A DNA stretch of 64,000 nucleotides from Plectrocnemia conspersa (lineage: Eukaryota; Arthropoda; Insecta; Trichoptera; Polycentropodidae). Position 1 is the first letter of the stretch; each line of letters starts with the position of its first letter. The translations under genes were made by a program, and so were the position numbers. Below the pieces are notes generated by a model that was given only the letters and a program-made list of their open reading frames with translations, made no database searches and was not told where the DNA came from. The stretch is from assembly GCA_009617715.1 (NCBI GenBank), contig VTFK01000011.1, positions 310,001 to 374,000 on the forward strand, written 5' to 3'. Positions 1 to 11,857 of this stretch are shown one piece after another.

Positions 1-1059
1 CTAGAATCTAATAATATATGTATTAAATAGAAACAAAGATTCTAAAATATATGGATTGGTCAAAGAAGATTGGGGATCGAGGGCAGTGGTCTCCTTTCAT
101 TTTCCTGATCATGTATAAATCAAAATGCTGTCATCTATGACAGTGTCACTTTCGATAAGAACTTGGAATACACGAGAGTTCAGCTGAATCAACGCAGATG
201 ATCATTCGAAGCTTGAGAAAATCAGCTGTTTTCACTTTGATTATCCGATCTAGTCCAACTAATCAGTCCCTTGAGTTTAACTTGATCCTCGAGACGTATT
301 AGAGACTACTACAATGCAACAACACGGCGAGAAAAACAACATGTATCTGTACTATTACTTACTTATTGCACAAATTGAATGGTTATATTTAAACTATTGT
401 GACTCAGTGGCGTTGCTAGAAATTTTGGACTCATGCAAAAATTATATGATTTTTACTATATGTTTGTACATATTCACATAATAGAGCAATAAGAAAATAA
501 ATCAGAAACAAGTTTAAGGAAAATAAGCGGAAGAAGTACAGACAGACGTCGTATCTCACATATTGCTCAATATTCTGTCTGCATTTCGATATTACACCAA
601 GTTTTGAAAATATGATAGCTATTTTTACCGATATTATTATTGACTTCTGATATGAGAGTATTGGTTAAAATATATTCAAACCGAATGTTGGTCAATAGGA
701 AGGCGCAAAAACAATTATCATTTCTCAGAAGTCAAAAATTCACGTCAAAAGCAATAAAATCGTGCCGTCGCCGTGGGAACGCTTGATAACGAGCGTTTTT
801 TAAGAGTAAAAGCATTATAAATAAATTTAATTTTCAGATCAAAAAAATCAGAAATCTTTCCTAAAATTTATACTATTACGGTATTGATACATTTTTTTTT
901 AAATTAGATTGATAACAATCTAAAAGATAGACTGACCAAATTATGTCTGCAATTTACTAAACCATAATGAAAGAGATATGGAGATATTGTAAGATGCACA
1001 GGAGATAGAGGAAGTGATAATAAAAATATAAATCTATTTATAGTCTACAATAAACTCAC
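1..1059. other. Left-edge non-coding stretch (intron or 3' side of NT5DC-family gene)
   Basis: The stretch follows the splice donor of the last visible NT5DC exon, so on the minus strand it is most likely intron. I looked for the remaining C-terminal exons of the family here and found none. Positions 500-600 (a segment around GTACAGACAGACGTCG) and 655-800 match repeats also present at 16760-16850 and 16905-17100, so much of the stretch is mobile-element sequence. Confidence 0.6.
655..805. repeat. MITE copy, family A (AT-rich palindromic)
   Basis: The segment with CTCAGAAGTCAAAAATTCAC followed by AAAAGCAATAAAATCGTG matches one arm of the full palindrome at 16908-17062. The flank reading ACCGAATGTTGGTCAATAGG matches the reverse complement of the flank at 17063-17100. 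Only one arm plus part of the centre is present, so this is a truncated or diverged copy. No coding capacity. Confidence 0.75.
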
Positions 1060-4000
1060 ACCCAATTCGTTAATGATAGCTCCCGTCCTCCAACCATGTT
1101 CGAGTGTAACGTCAGCTAGATCGCTGTACGGATGATCGCCAAAATAGAGTACGTTCTCACCGCACCATCCGGTCAATTCTTGCAACTGTCTCACTGTACC
1201 CTAATCAACAAATATTACATTAAAAACACACAAATTAAAATGATCTATAATTTATTAAACTGCAAATAATACTTCATAATAGATAGTTCCTTTTTCTAAT
1301 TTGGTCACTTTGTCCCCACACGTGGGTCCCGGACGTTTGATCGAATACTCTGATTGGTCTCGATTGATCGGTGAAGAATCTCGGTTTACGAGCCGACACA
1401 ATGACAACGTCGAAAAAGTCGCGCCAATCGTGTCCAACCAACATTTCCATTCCAGCATTCCTATAGATTTATAAGCAATATAAATGTGTTTTTTTTTATA
1501 CTAATTCAATTTTATGTAAATCTTACACAAAATGATATGGGCTGTTAGTCACCAAGAATAGTTTCTTTTCTGCGTTGACCAGTTTGTTAAAATATTTTCT
1601 GATGTCCGGATTTGGATAAATGTATTCGCGAACATTTTCCGACACTATACTGTGCATGATGGGATGACAACTTTTAACAGAATTCTGAAATTAAAATTAT
1701 TATAATTATAGTTTTGATAGACATATAATCAACAATTAAGTGCATATTTTTCCTCAAATATAACACAACTTCTATCTGAACCTAATGAGCAAAATAAAGT
1801 CCAGGGCTTTACAGAGACAAGTTCAAAGCCCAAAACTTAGCTATAAATAAGTGCATAAGCGTATAATTTTACATATATAACAAGTTATTTTTTTTGTGGC
1901 AAAGTATTGTAATCAAATATTTAAAATAGCCAGCAAAATAATGCATATAACTTAGGGTCACACTTGACATAAGAAATTATTCAAGCAATCATCAAACCAA
2001 AAATCTTATATTAGCAAATAATCTACTTATTTTGTCAAACCAAGTGTGAAAAATTAAAATCGAATGAGTACAATGTGTAGTACATATACATTTGTGGCAT
2101 AAATCATAAAGGTCAGAAAATTATGGATCTTCTATCTTTAGGCACGATGTTATAAAAGCAATTTATATAATTTATAGCATTATCATAGGCAACAGGGATA
2201 CTAAATTTGCAGAAGTGAATAATTGGACCGCCAACTTTTAAATCAGCAATTTAAATGACTAACAAATTATATCAAACACCAATAGCGGATAGTAGCAAAA
2301 TATTTGTATTTTTAAACTTATAATCGCAACTATTAATTTGACCTATTTATCTCAATCATAAAATTGAAACGCATCAATTCTAAACGATAATGTACCATCG
2401 GATCATAACCGCGTGACCTCAATTATGAATTGATACGACCGCAACTTTACTGTCGTCTATAAATAAACAGACCTACCTTAACGTCTCTGAATAATATTTC
2501 AGGATGGTAATCGATATGATTTCGGATGAACAACTCGGCAACATTGCACAACAGGCACACCTCGGGCACAGAGAACAAATCGGCCAAGTGGACCATCTTC
2601 GAATGGGCATCCTACACATTAAAAATATCATTCAGACATTACCGAAGCATTTGATTAATAAAACCTTGCGTATAATAACCCTTTCATTTTTCGTGTGTCC
2701 TTCGACGTAAGCTATAGGTATTATTCTATTCCTGTATAATTTTAAAACTTCATCGGTAGACAGAGGAGTCAACCCTCGATAGATGGAACCGAATTGGATT
2801 TGTAGAAACGAATCTAACTTCAGCAGTACTCCCTTTTCGATGTCATAATGCAGACCTCTAATTGCAAACCCTGGCTGGTAATCTAGTTTTAAAATTTCCG
2901 GCGGATACTAAAATAATAATTAGATAATAGATAAATAGTGTATTGAATTACATACAAGATTAAATACATACCTTATATTTTTCGACTAATCTATCTCTAC
3001 CTAAATTATATAATAGATAATCTAGAGATTCTTTATAGTCGGCGAGCGTATAGTCATAGTCAAAGCCGTAAATGTTCACTTCTTCCAAGTCCAACTCATT
3101 GCAAGCGAATACTCCTTGAGGGTTCACATCTTGTGGGAGTTTCTTAGCTAAAAAAATATATAATTAATAAATTGTTTAAAATGTACATAATTAAAAATAG
3201 ACATTCATTTAAATTATTCATTAAAATGCTAAATTAGATCATTATAGTGATCAGGGTTATAATACTTTATTTTTACCCAATTTTGGTGCAATGGCCAATT
3301 ACAAAGGCTCGAGGGCGTATTTATGTTATGATCCGATTACTTTTTAATAAGAATTTTTATGAACAAGTGTACGCAGCAACATTGCATCATGTCGTAATAT
3401 ATGTACAATGAATTTTTTTTATTTAAATATCCCAAATATTGACTATTGTTAAAATAACACTTGCTTTTTATGTCGTTTTTTTGTTGGGTATCGATCTGCA
3501 TTGCTCTAAGCCCTTGTTTCCTGTCAAGTACCCGCCGACGTTTATGACTTAATAGAGTAATATTAAGATTCTCACGTCTGCATAAATTTGGCTAAAAGAT
3601 ATCTTTGTTTTGAGACTTGTCTTTGTTCATACTGTTGTTGATGTACAATGTTTTACTTATATTAGTAAGCCATTGCACAAAAATATTTTACGTGATAATG
3701 TATGTGAAAATGTACTACATGTAAAGTATATGATTTTAAAATAGCCCCAAATGTATGTATATAATGTAATGTAAATAAATTATACGGATATAAACTGGTC
3801 TTAATGTAAGTTTTTCGAGTCCCGCAAAATTTTGGAATCTGGCCCAGCAAAAGTTCACACCGGCCCTGAATTGCATAATCTAATTATTGAATCGAATGTC
3901 GGTCCTGTTGATAAACTTGACAGGATGATGGACTCTTCCCAATCCTCAATGGTATATAAGACAGAACGCTGCCATATTTCTTCACTTTCATTTCACTTGG

Positions 4001-5352
4001 AATATATGTTGGTTCAGCTCACTTTCAAGCAGATCTTATGCTAACTTTAAAGCTCAGAAAAATAGCCGCTTTTAGTTAGACAAACAAAAATTGCACACAG
4101 AGAAAATTTCAAACAACAAAATTTCTGATCGTGGATAATGAATATTTAAGAATATATAAATATATATAAAAAAATTGTCAAGTAATTTACATTGATATGA
4201 TAGACTTACATTTCTTATAATTATAGAAATTTTTACTTAAAAATAGAGAAAAATAATAAGCAATTGGAATTAAAAGTAAAATATATTTCACAATCAACTG
4301 TATTCAGAATTTTCGCATGCGCAATAACAACATAGCATGTATATCATTATTGCACAACTTGTATAGAAATATTTTAAATTGTAACAAAATAAGTCGACTA
4401 TGTAAATTTTTAAGGTAGATGTAAATAATAGGTTAAAAAATAATAAACAGACAAAAAGTTATTTTATTTTTAGATGGTGAAGTGACTTTTGTATGTATAT
4501 AATATATAATATAAATAAAGATTTGAACTAAAGGGTCTTATGGCGATAGTCAAAGAAACTATATTGTGGTTGCAATTTGAAACCATTTGCAATATGTAAT
4601 ATTCTATTATTATCTACATATACAATCAACGGAGCAATTATGTAACCAATGCGATTGTATGCACGTAAGAATTAAGCACAATTCCAACTCTTCCTTAACT
4701 TGAAGTAGCAAGTTGACTGGGAAAAACGTTAAAAAATTAAAACCAATGATTTAAGCAGGCTTTTATGTAATTTTTTTAAGGGTTGTATATTAAAGGAGAT
4801 CCTTTAATGTTTCAAATAATTTCAAATATAAAATGAATACATTTACTTTCGGGACAGTTATGGAAACACTAAAATCTTATAAGTGCTTAAAAGTCCTTTG
4901 ATCCACAGACAAATTTTCAAGTTTATTTTAAGGTACAAGGATTTTTTTCCAAATCACGTGACAAGCGTCCATGATTATCGATCGGATATTTCCCATTTTT
5001 AAAAGGTGGTCTTCGATTCATGTTTGTAAAGCACATGGCGTTCGAAATCGCAACATTTATTGGACATAATATCGTAAGAAAAAAAAGTGAAATGAACGAT
5101 TATGTAACCAATGCAAATGTGCACAAGTAGTAATTCAGCTGCAAGTTCTGTACACGCTTACGTTTACAGTCGATCAGAGTCGTTTTCTTTGCGTTGCTTA
5201 CATTTGCACTTTTGTTTGGTGCGGACGTAAGCGGCGTTGAGAAGGTCTCGTGCTGCTGTCGAATATCGCAATCGGGAAGGAAGACGTGAGCCTGTCCGAG
5301 ATGCTGGTAGAAGCCGCAGGGCTCCGCCGACTGCGCTCAACCGCGACCACAT
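1060..5352 (-). CDS. 5'-nucleotidase domain-containing protein (NT5DC2/3 family), mitochondrial HAD phosphatase, 3' partial
   Basis: Seven exons read on the minus strand: 5352-5202, 3147-2972, 2907-2680, 2611-2477, 1684-1527, 1460-1273, 1200-1060. Splice phases match at every junction. The family is the HAD-fold IMP/GMP-type 5'-nucleotidases. HAD motif I appears as FDYDYT at about residues 79-84, and the late conserved block reads [10 protein letters not shown] then GWRTGAI. Exon 1 begins [10 protein letters not shown] and continues rich in Arg, Ser, Ala and Leu with almost no acid, as in a mitochondrial presequence, which supports this ATG at 5352. The C-terminal exons lie beyond position 1. 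Exon 1460-1273 carries one extra base in the C run at 1314-1317 (G run on the coding strand): the frame before and after it both match the family, but are offset by one. This is either an assembly error or a true lesion. Known for the family: HAD fold, predicted mitochondrial. Substrate here unknown. Confidence 0.88.
3148..5201. other. First intron of the NT5DC-family gene
   Basis: About 2 kb between exon 1 (donor at 5201) and exon 2 (acceptor at 3148). It is AT-rich with no open frame that looks coding; the short frames at 3662-4044 have no family features. A GC-raised patch at 3820-3960 could be a fragment of a mobile element, but I could not assign it. Confidence 0.6.
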
Positions 5353-5470
5353 CTTTCACGTCTCGAATAGAGGCGCGCAGCTGGCGGTTCGGTGTTGCCA
5401 CACGCGGGCGGATATTTGACATTTGTATATCGTTACGTGACCGTAACCCTCCGTTTTACGGCCAGTGATA
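5353..5470 (-). promoter_or_regulatory. Probable promoter/5' UTR of the NT5DC-family gene
   Basis: The GC- and CpG-raised block immediately upstream of the ATG at 5352 contrasts with AT-rich flanks and is where the 5' UTR and start site must lie. No TATA box stands out. This is an inference from position and composition only. Confidence 0.35.
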
Positions 5471-5811
5471 ATTTTCAAATTAATATTTTTTAAATAGTGT
5501 GTGTAAAATATTGAGTATGATATATTTATATATTTTACACTCTTTTACAAACTGAGACAAGAATTTTTTTACCATATTATTTATTAATCCATTTAGATCT
5601 AGAATTAATTTTGTCACAATTTTTATATATTTTTTATTATTAATTTAATTAAGAAGGTCCTAATGCCATCTGAAAAATATGATACAATAGGTACATGCAC
5701 ACTCAAAAGCCAAAGTATGAGATTTAATGTTTAATTTTTTTTAATTATTACAATACAATAAAAGTATAATAATTTAAAAAACACTTAACATGTAGTCCAA
5801 CATTGCATTTT

Positions 5812-6160
5812 ATTCATCTGACATGGCACTGTTTATGGTGAAGCTAATATATTGTTCGGATACTTTGTTTTATAACCAAATCATCTTTACCATCGTATCG
5901 TGTCTCAGCCGTTATTGAAGATCGTCTGCTTGGTCCTGGCTTACCACGAAGCTTTTTTGTTTCTATGGTATAATAGCTGTTGTAATACGTTTCATGAAAG
6001 TCAACAGATCCATCGTCCCACCATTATCTCTTATAAGCAACCAAGCATTTTGAACTGCCATATCAATGTAGTGTAGAATGAGAGGCATTCCACGACGTAT
6101 ATCGTATATGTTCATAGACGTCAAAAAGCAGATTTTGAATAACATCAAAGCTTCGCCATT
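5812..6160 (-). pseudogene. piggyBac-type transposase C-terminal remnant
   Basis: On the minus strand an open segment contains RRGMPLILHYIDMAVQNAWL, the pattern of the late piggyBac DDE region in which a conserved Asn-Ala-Trp follows a helix. Downstream there is RPG-like basic sequence and TRYDGKDD, resembling the segment before the C-terminal cysteine-rich domain. The N-terminal two thirds are missing and the reading frame is broken, so it cannot encode an active enzyme. No TTAA-flanked ends could be assigned. It sits beside hAT debris, in a region with no host gene. Confidence 0.7.
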
Positions 6161-6229
6161 ATTTTCTTTTCAAGTTGATGAATCATTCAGATGCTATCAA
6201 CGAAGAGTTTATATTTTATAGTAAACTGC

Positions 6230-6545
6230 AAACTAAAGGTGAAGATTTATGAAGAAGCTAAACACCAAATTTTGAACTAAAGGATTAAAGTGGAGAAACG
6301 TCTGTGAGATTTGTATGGATGGTGCATCACCGATGATACGCTCAAAGTTGGGCTTTCAGAAAAAAATAACTTACTTCCGAAGCAAAGGATACTCACTGCA
6401 TGATTCACCGATATGATCCCACCAGTAAGACTCTTCCAGCTACTTAAGCATTCCCAATGAAGAACAATATGAATTCTTAGATCTGCGGAACGATTCCTTA
6501 GTTCGTAGCATATTTGTTAAAAAAATGCAGTCTTAATTCTGGTGC
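6230..6545 (+). pseudogene. hAT transposase remnant (ZBED5/FAM200-like), internally deleted
   Basis: The plus strand encodes pieces of a ZBED-type hAT transposase: KWRNVCEICMDGASPMI matches the conserved block with CxDGAPAM, followed after stops by EEQYEFLDLRNDS, which resembles the segment preceding the dimerisation domain. Several stop codons and a large internal deletion separate them. It is related in family, but not identical, to the two hAT elements in the rasp intron. Confidence 0.6.
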
Positions 6546-6692
6546 GCTAATAGCAATATTCAAGAGTTACCATAATTGCCGTTGCCGTTGCGATTTTATT
6601 GCTTTTGACGCGGATTTTGTATTTCTGAAAAGTAATAATTATTTTTTCACTCTCTTATTGACCATAATTCGTGATTGCGTCCCTTAGGCCGG
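6545..6692. repeat. MITE copy, family A
   Basis: GCGATTTTATTGCTTTTGAC followed by a diverged TTTTGTATTTCTGAAAAGTA and then TCTTATTGACCATAATTCG matches the right arm and flank of the palindrome at 16908-17100. The left arm is missing or degraded. Confidence 0.65.
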
Positions 6693-6894
6693 TTTCACAC
6701 GTTCCGGATGGATTTCCGGGTGGGCCGGCAGCGTTGTATGAGGTGGTGTTGTATGGGCAGCGTCGGGCCAGCGCCGGATGGATTTGTCCGGCACGTCTTA
6801 AATGGTAGGTACTAGCCCATAAAACACCATCTCCACTACATGGCGCCGGCCCGGTGCCGGGTGAATCCATCTGGCACGTGTGAAACCGGTCTTA
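6684..6894. repeat. GC-rich inverted-repeat MITE, family B, complete copy
   Basis: The ends are inverted repeats. The left end reads TTAGGCCGGTTTCACACGT; the right end, reverse-complemented, reads TAAGACCGGTTTCACACGT, and complementarity continues inward through the CCGGATGGA block. The interior is far richer in GC than the surroundings. No transposase is encoded. TTA appears at both ends and may be a target duplication. Related copies lie at 6940-7050 and 7268-7499. Confidence 0.75.
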
Positions 6895-6939
6895 TTTTTT
6901 ACCATCGCGGCCAGAACGTCAGTACTCGAGAACACTCTC

Positions 6940-7050
6940 AGGCCGGTTTCACGCGTGCCGGATGGATTCACCCGGCACTGGGCCGGCGCCGTTTACAAAG
7001 CTTTCACACGTGGCCGGTCTCTGGCCGGTTTCTTCCCAACCCGACCTATA
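6940..7050. repeat. GC-rich MITE, family B, partial copy
   Basis: Begins CAGGCCGGTTTCACGCGTGC and continues with the GGATGGATTCACCCGGC block seen in the complete copy at 6684-6894. The second arm is rearranged (TTTCACACGTGGCCGG). The open frames overlapping it (6840-7083) are by-products of its GC content, not genes. Confidence 0.65.
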
Positions 7051-7267
7051 CCTCGTCAACTGATGCCAGTCTTTAAGAATTAACGGCTTCACATAAGTCC
7101 TTCCACGCATTTCGCGTTAGAATTTTATTTTTGTATGTATTCTACTAAGATAATTAAAAGAGATTATGTTAATATAATTAAAATTTCGAGTTCGATTTCT
7201 TCCGCTATTGCCTAAACGCGAGGAATATATTTAATATGTTTATTACAAGCTACCACAATCACTGTAA

Positions 7268-7499
7268 ACGGCCCGGTTCATGTTTAGTTTTACCCCCACC
7301 ACACTCAACCCGGCGCCCGGCTCCGGACAGGTGTAGTGAGTGGCCGGCGACAACCCGGCAGCCAGCGTCGGGCCGGCGCCGGATGGATTCGTCTGGCACG
7401 TCTGAAATGGTAGGTACTAGCACATACAACACCACCCCCACTACACAGCGCCGGCCCGATGCCGGGTGAATCCATCCGGCACCTGTGAAATCAGCCTTA
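7268..7499. repeat. GC-rich MITE, family B, third copy
   Basis: Shares the GCGTCGGGCCGGCGCCGGAT centre and the GGTAGGTACTAG internal motif with the copy at 6684-6894, and ends in TGAAATCAGCCTTAA, a diverged form of the terminal repeat. Open frames here on both strands are compositional shadows. Confidence 0.65.
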
Positions 7500-8399
7500 A
7501 AGATGTTTTAGGCGATAGCTATTAATCTAGCTTGTCTTCACGGCTCTTTTCGAAACTTTTGTACTTTTCGTAAACGCTTTGTTTGTACTTTATTATTCAT
7601 GGCTGACAATTTTTATTAACACTTTTCTATCTAGGTGGTGCTATTAATATGTGCATCACAGATGGTGACACCAACGAGATAGAAAATTATCAGCTCAACC
7701 GATTTCCGACCTCAAAAACTGTAGCGAATCAAACATTGACAAATTATAGGGAGGGGGGGGGGTTGAAATCAACAACTTGTAGAATTTATATACTATGTAG
7801 CTATTGTACCTTTTTTATATAACTTTGTGGTGACGAATTGGTGAATTAGACACAGACTAACTGCTACATAATATTTATTTGTTGTTTAGCACCAGGGTGC
7901 TAACTGAATCAGCCATCACTCTCTCATACTAATAATAGATAAATTAACAATGCTGAACTCACTTGTTTAAAGTTATTAAATTCATATTAAGGTGTTTTGT
8001 TTAGAGTTTTCAAGTACAATATTTATTTTTAAAACAGTGGTACATAATATTTTTATATAATTGGGTGAATTTTTCAACTTTATTAATTTATTATAAATTT
8101 ACTGTTGTTACATGACAGGAGCTATCCCAATGCCTTACAATTGGGTAACTATAAAAATCTACATGTAAGCAATGTGACAACATTAGACTGAAAAATATTA
8201 TGGGAATTGGAATATAATTTATTACTTGTAGACTGTCTTTTATATACTAGATGTCACATTGTGTTTTATTATTAGCGTATATAAAAAGTCGAACCTGCTC
8301 CTGAAATTAAACCTATGGCTCTGTATTAACATTTAAAACTTAATGCATGCTATGAACCACTGTTTTAAAACATTTAGTATTAATCAATTTATAAATTAA
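7500..8399. other. Intergenic, AT-rich
   Basis: No coding-like frame is visible. A run of ten or so G residues lies at 7750-7762. The sequence just before 8412 (TTTTTATTTCAG) is a good splice acceptor for the downstream gene, so a 5' UTR exon may be hidden in this stretch. Confidence 0.5.
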
Positions 8400-8435
8400 T
8401 TGTACTGTGTTTGTTTTTATTTCAGAATCATTGAC

Positions 8436-9273
8436 ATGGAAAATTTATATTTATTGGAAGTTTTCATAAAATCCATTGATTTTTGTAGAGTAGAACATAG
8501 ATGTGAAAAAAATAGTATCTTATCAGTTGAAGTGAACTTTTGTGAACTTGTTAAATTTGAAATTAAAAATTGCAAAAGATTTAATTGTAAACGTTATTTG
8601 TTTGACAAGGGAGTATCATTATTGTTTTTCAAAGATCGATCTAGCTTCGAAAGACATGTACATTTAAATTTATTTTGCTTCACTGTTTTGGAGAAGAGAA
8701 ATACGCATACATGTACCTATCCAGTAGGGATAGCGAAATTGAATTTGGTTCCAAAATACTTCCAGTCGTCGAATAAAAAAAAATTAACCATGAGTAGGAA
8801 TTTATCATTGAAAGATTTATTCTCTACTTGTATTGGAAATGTATCCATTCATTTGAACATCATGTCACTTGGTCCTAGGACTATTCGTTGTTTTGATAAT
8901 GTCTCTGGAGGTGATTGCCAGATTGCTTTGATGTCTGAAATGTATAAAACCTCTGAAATTAAAGAAACTTGTAGATGTAAATGTAAATGTAAATGTAGTG
9001 ATCCTTTCGGAAGCATAAGAAATGGTATACAATCATTCAAAAGTTCGATCGATCATCGAAAGTGCGAAAAATGTTCTTGCCAATCAGAATTATAAGCCAA
9101 AATGTGAAAAATATTGTTCTTGTCGATTAGAATATAAAAATATATTTAAAAAATATTGTTGTAAATCAGAATATGATATATATTCTAATAGCAGTTGCTG
9201 TATTAAAGAACCAAAATATAGTGAACATAACTATTGTTGTAAAGGAAATTCTAATTCATGTTCAAGATGTTAA
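8436..9273 (+). CDS. Cysteine-rich protein with possible MAP10/DUF4497-like N-terminus; frameshifted near 9091
   Basis: The ATG at 8436 follows a strong acceptor (TTTATTTCAG, ending at 8411), so an upstream, probably non-coding exon exists. The N-terminus reads MENLYLLEVFIKSIDF, then a beta-rich region of about 150 residues. The opening, the spacing to a late VGIAKLNLVP strand and the overall layout resemble the N-terminal DUF4497 domain of microtubule-associated protein 10, but this is a weak, remembered match. After about residue 180 comes a CKCKCKC stretch coded by an AAATGT microsatellite. The first frame stops at 9093-9095, directly after a KCEKCSCQ motif; the next frame continues KCEKYCSCRLEYKN and ends at 9273, so the Cys-rich repeat appears split by one extra base near 9091. 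Convergent with EndoU, 76 bp apart. Confidence 0.6.
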
Positions 9274-9315
9274 GTCGTCGCATAAAGAAACAATAGATCA
9301 TAAAAATTAAATGTA

Positions 9316-9321
9316 TTTATT
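9316..9321 (-). terminator. Polyadenylation signal of EndoU
   Basis: AATAAA on the minus strand, 28 bases beyond the EndoU stop codon at 9350. The position fits a very short 3' UTR ending near the tail of the convergent gene. Confidence 0.55.
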
Positions 9322-9349
9322 AAAGTTCATCAAATTTTATCAGAGGTAT

Positions 9350-11857
9350 TCAAATATAAATCTCTGGAAAAGCACTTCCAATCATATTCTTGCTACGATA
9401 TCTGAAATTGTGTGTTCTTAAGTTGAATTTTTGCTGTCCTGTAGATAAAGGACAAGCTTGATCAACCCTGGTAAGGAAGCAGAGAGTATACAGAGACATC
9501 TCCAATTCAGGTGAAGTTCCAATGAAGAGAGTATCGACTGGCTTATCGATTCCTTTCATGGTGAAGTGCAGTTTTATGATACCACTTTTCTAAAACACAT
9601 ACACATGTATTAATTATATTCCAACAATAAATTATAATAATTCATTTTGTTACAATACATACAGAGTCAAAGTCTAACTTCTTCATGTAACCCAAATAGT
9701 TAACGTTCTTCGATGCTTCTTCAGTTTGGAAATAGAGCCAATTATGTAATCCTTAAATTTATGTAAATTAATAATTGAATTGTATTCTTATTTAAAATAA
9801 AATGTATTATGAATTAAAAACACTAACCTGAAACTTCATTATTTTTAATTTCAGCTAAGAATATGTGTTCAAAACCTGAACTTCCAATTTTGCCTAGTCC
9901 TCTCGAGTACATGTTGAACCAGATTTGTTTGATTAAATCACGTTGTTGCTTAGAGTCGGGAGAAACTAAACCTTTGTCTCTCAAGAATGTCATTAAGTGC
10001 CTCATTACAGGAGTAGCCATAACCAAATCTAAGAAAGCATTCTCTTCATTCCTTTCCTAAAAATATTGGATATATAAATATATATTAAATAAATTATATA
10101 ATGGTTAAGAAAGTCATATGAGATTGAGCCAAATGAAATTCTAAAAGTTAAATAAATAGTTTAAAGAATGATTGGCATGTAGTATGAATTAGGTATGCAT
10201 AACGAAGAAAAAACAATAGCTTAAAATAGCCGCTATCCTTGGAACATACTAAAGTGAAGAAGATCTCTATCATTCATTTTTTGAGCATTGAATGGGTGAA
10301 GCCCATTGAAATTCATCGGCGAATGAAATGTTAGAATAGTGATGCATGTCTTTCACTTTAACAAGTGTATAAGTGTACATGTGGATCAGACAAGACACAG
10401 TCCATAAACTTTCTATGAAATATTTAAAATGTAATTATATATAAATAGAGAGATAAAATACCTGTGGTGTTACATATTCATTGACCGTTGTATTTTGTTC
10501 ATAATTATCTAATAAAACCTTCATTGCTGCAATTGTAGGAACTTTCCACAAATCTGGTTCAACTACAATCAATCTATAAATTTGTTTTACATAAAAACAG
10601 TTTAAATCAATTACTAAATTTTAATATATGTGCATTTGTATTAATATCCACTTACGGCTGTGGTGCTAAATCATCTTTAGAAAAGGATGTGGTCTTTCCT
10701 TGGAGATTGATTGTGTAATATTTGCCTAAGTTAGTTTCCTTCTTAAACAAAGCTTCGCTTATTGTCTTCAATTCTGCATCGGTAGCAATTACAGAAGTAG
10801 AAGCAGTTGGTGCGTTGCTTCCTTTAACAGTTGCTGGTGTTGTATTGGGTCTTATAACTGTTGTAGGAGCATTGGTAGGTTTTGCTGGAATATTTGGTTG
10901 AATGATCAACGGTGGTTTGGTTGCTACGTTTGCAACATTACCAGGTGGTTTATTTCCTGCGACGACTGAAGACCAGCTCTTTGGCGGAGCACTGGGCAAA
11001 GCGCTCGGAACCACTGGAGCTCCTCCTCTGTTGGGAAGAGATGGAAAATTTTCTTTGACAATCGTCGGTTTAGCAGCTGGTTTCGTTGGTTGAACATTCT
11101 GATTTGGTAGTTTATCTCCTGTTGTACTAGTTGAAGGTTGTGCAGTTGGAGCTTTTGGTTGTATTGTTGTTGTGGTTGAAGGTGTTGGATTTAAATTTTT
11201 GTTGATAGGAACAGCAGGTGCGTTGGGATTAGGTATTTTATCCGAATCAGTCAAATGATCATTGAACGTTTTGACGATTTGCCTCACGTTTGAAGGTTTA
11301 GTAGGTGCAACATAATCTCTGATTGGATTTGGAGGTTGTGGCTTTTGAGGTATTACTGGTGGTGGAGAAGGCGTTACTTTTGGGTTGTTTGACTCAAAGT
11401 TTAAGAAATCTAAATTGGCATTTTGTAGACGTTGGTTAGCACCTAAAATAAAAAATATTAAATAACTGATAAATTATATTCTAATTGCTGACCTTTTAGA
11501 TAAAGCATATGCTTATACATATTTTTTTATCTAATAATTGTGAAACTATGAGTCTTATCCTTGTTTTACATTTTTATTTCAGATTCGTTACATTAATTTT
11601 TATTATTTAAAAAAAAAAAAATTTAAAATAAAAATAAATTATAAATTATACACCTAAAAATATATATATTTTAAGCAATTATGAGCAAGTTTTGCCGTTA
11701 TATTTTTTATTACTAAAGTATAATAAATCGATTATTTTAGGAGTATGTGAATGTTATTACCATAATATATAATAATAATTGAGCTGAATATATACTAACC
11801 AACTACAAGATTGAGGTGTAAACAAATCAACAATAATCCCAGCGTTAGCTTGTCCAT
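9350..11857 (-). CDS. EndoU: Secreted poly(U)-specific endoribonuclease, EndoU/XendoU family
   Basis: Six exons on the minus strand: 11857-11800, 11442-10656, 10573-10462, 10056-9828, 9751-9663, 9589-9350. All junctions are GT-AG and in phase, giving 504 residues. Exon 1 encodes only a start and a hydrophobic signal peptide (MDKLTLGLLLI...), with likely cleavage after VVG. Residues about 30-235 are a Pro/Thr/Asn/Ala-rich low-complexity linker; the EndoU domain fills about 238-504. Catalytic features visible: GSSGFEHIFLAE with the first His near 383 and its flanking Glu residues, LHNWLYFQ with the second His near 398, and DKPVDTLFIGTSPELE holding the candidate Lys. Family members cut RNA at uridines in a Mn2+-dependent way; insect members of this form are predicted to be secreted. 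Everything expected for an active enzyme is present. Confidence 0.95.

Noticed and set aside
5237..5468. Two overlapping plus-strand frames over the NT5DC first exon
   Set aside because: They mirror the GC-rich minus-strand presequence exon and have no family features.
6655..7469. Several frames on both strands, some rich in Pro, Gly and Arg
   Set aside because: They fall inside the GC-rich MITE copies; composition alone keeps them open.
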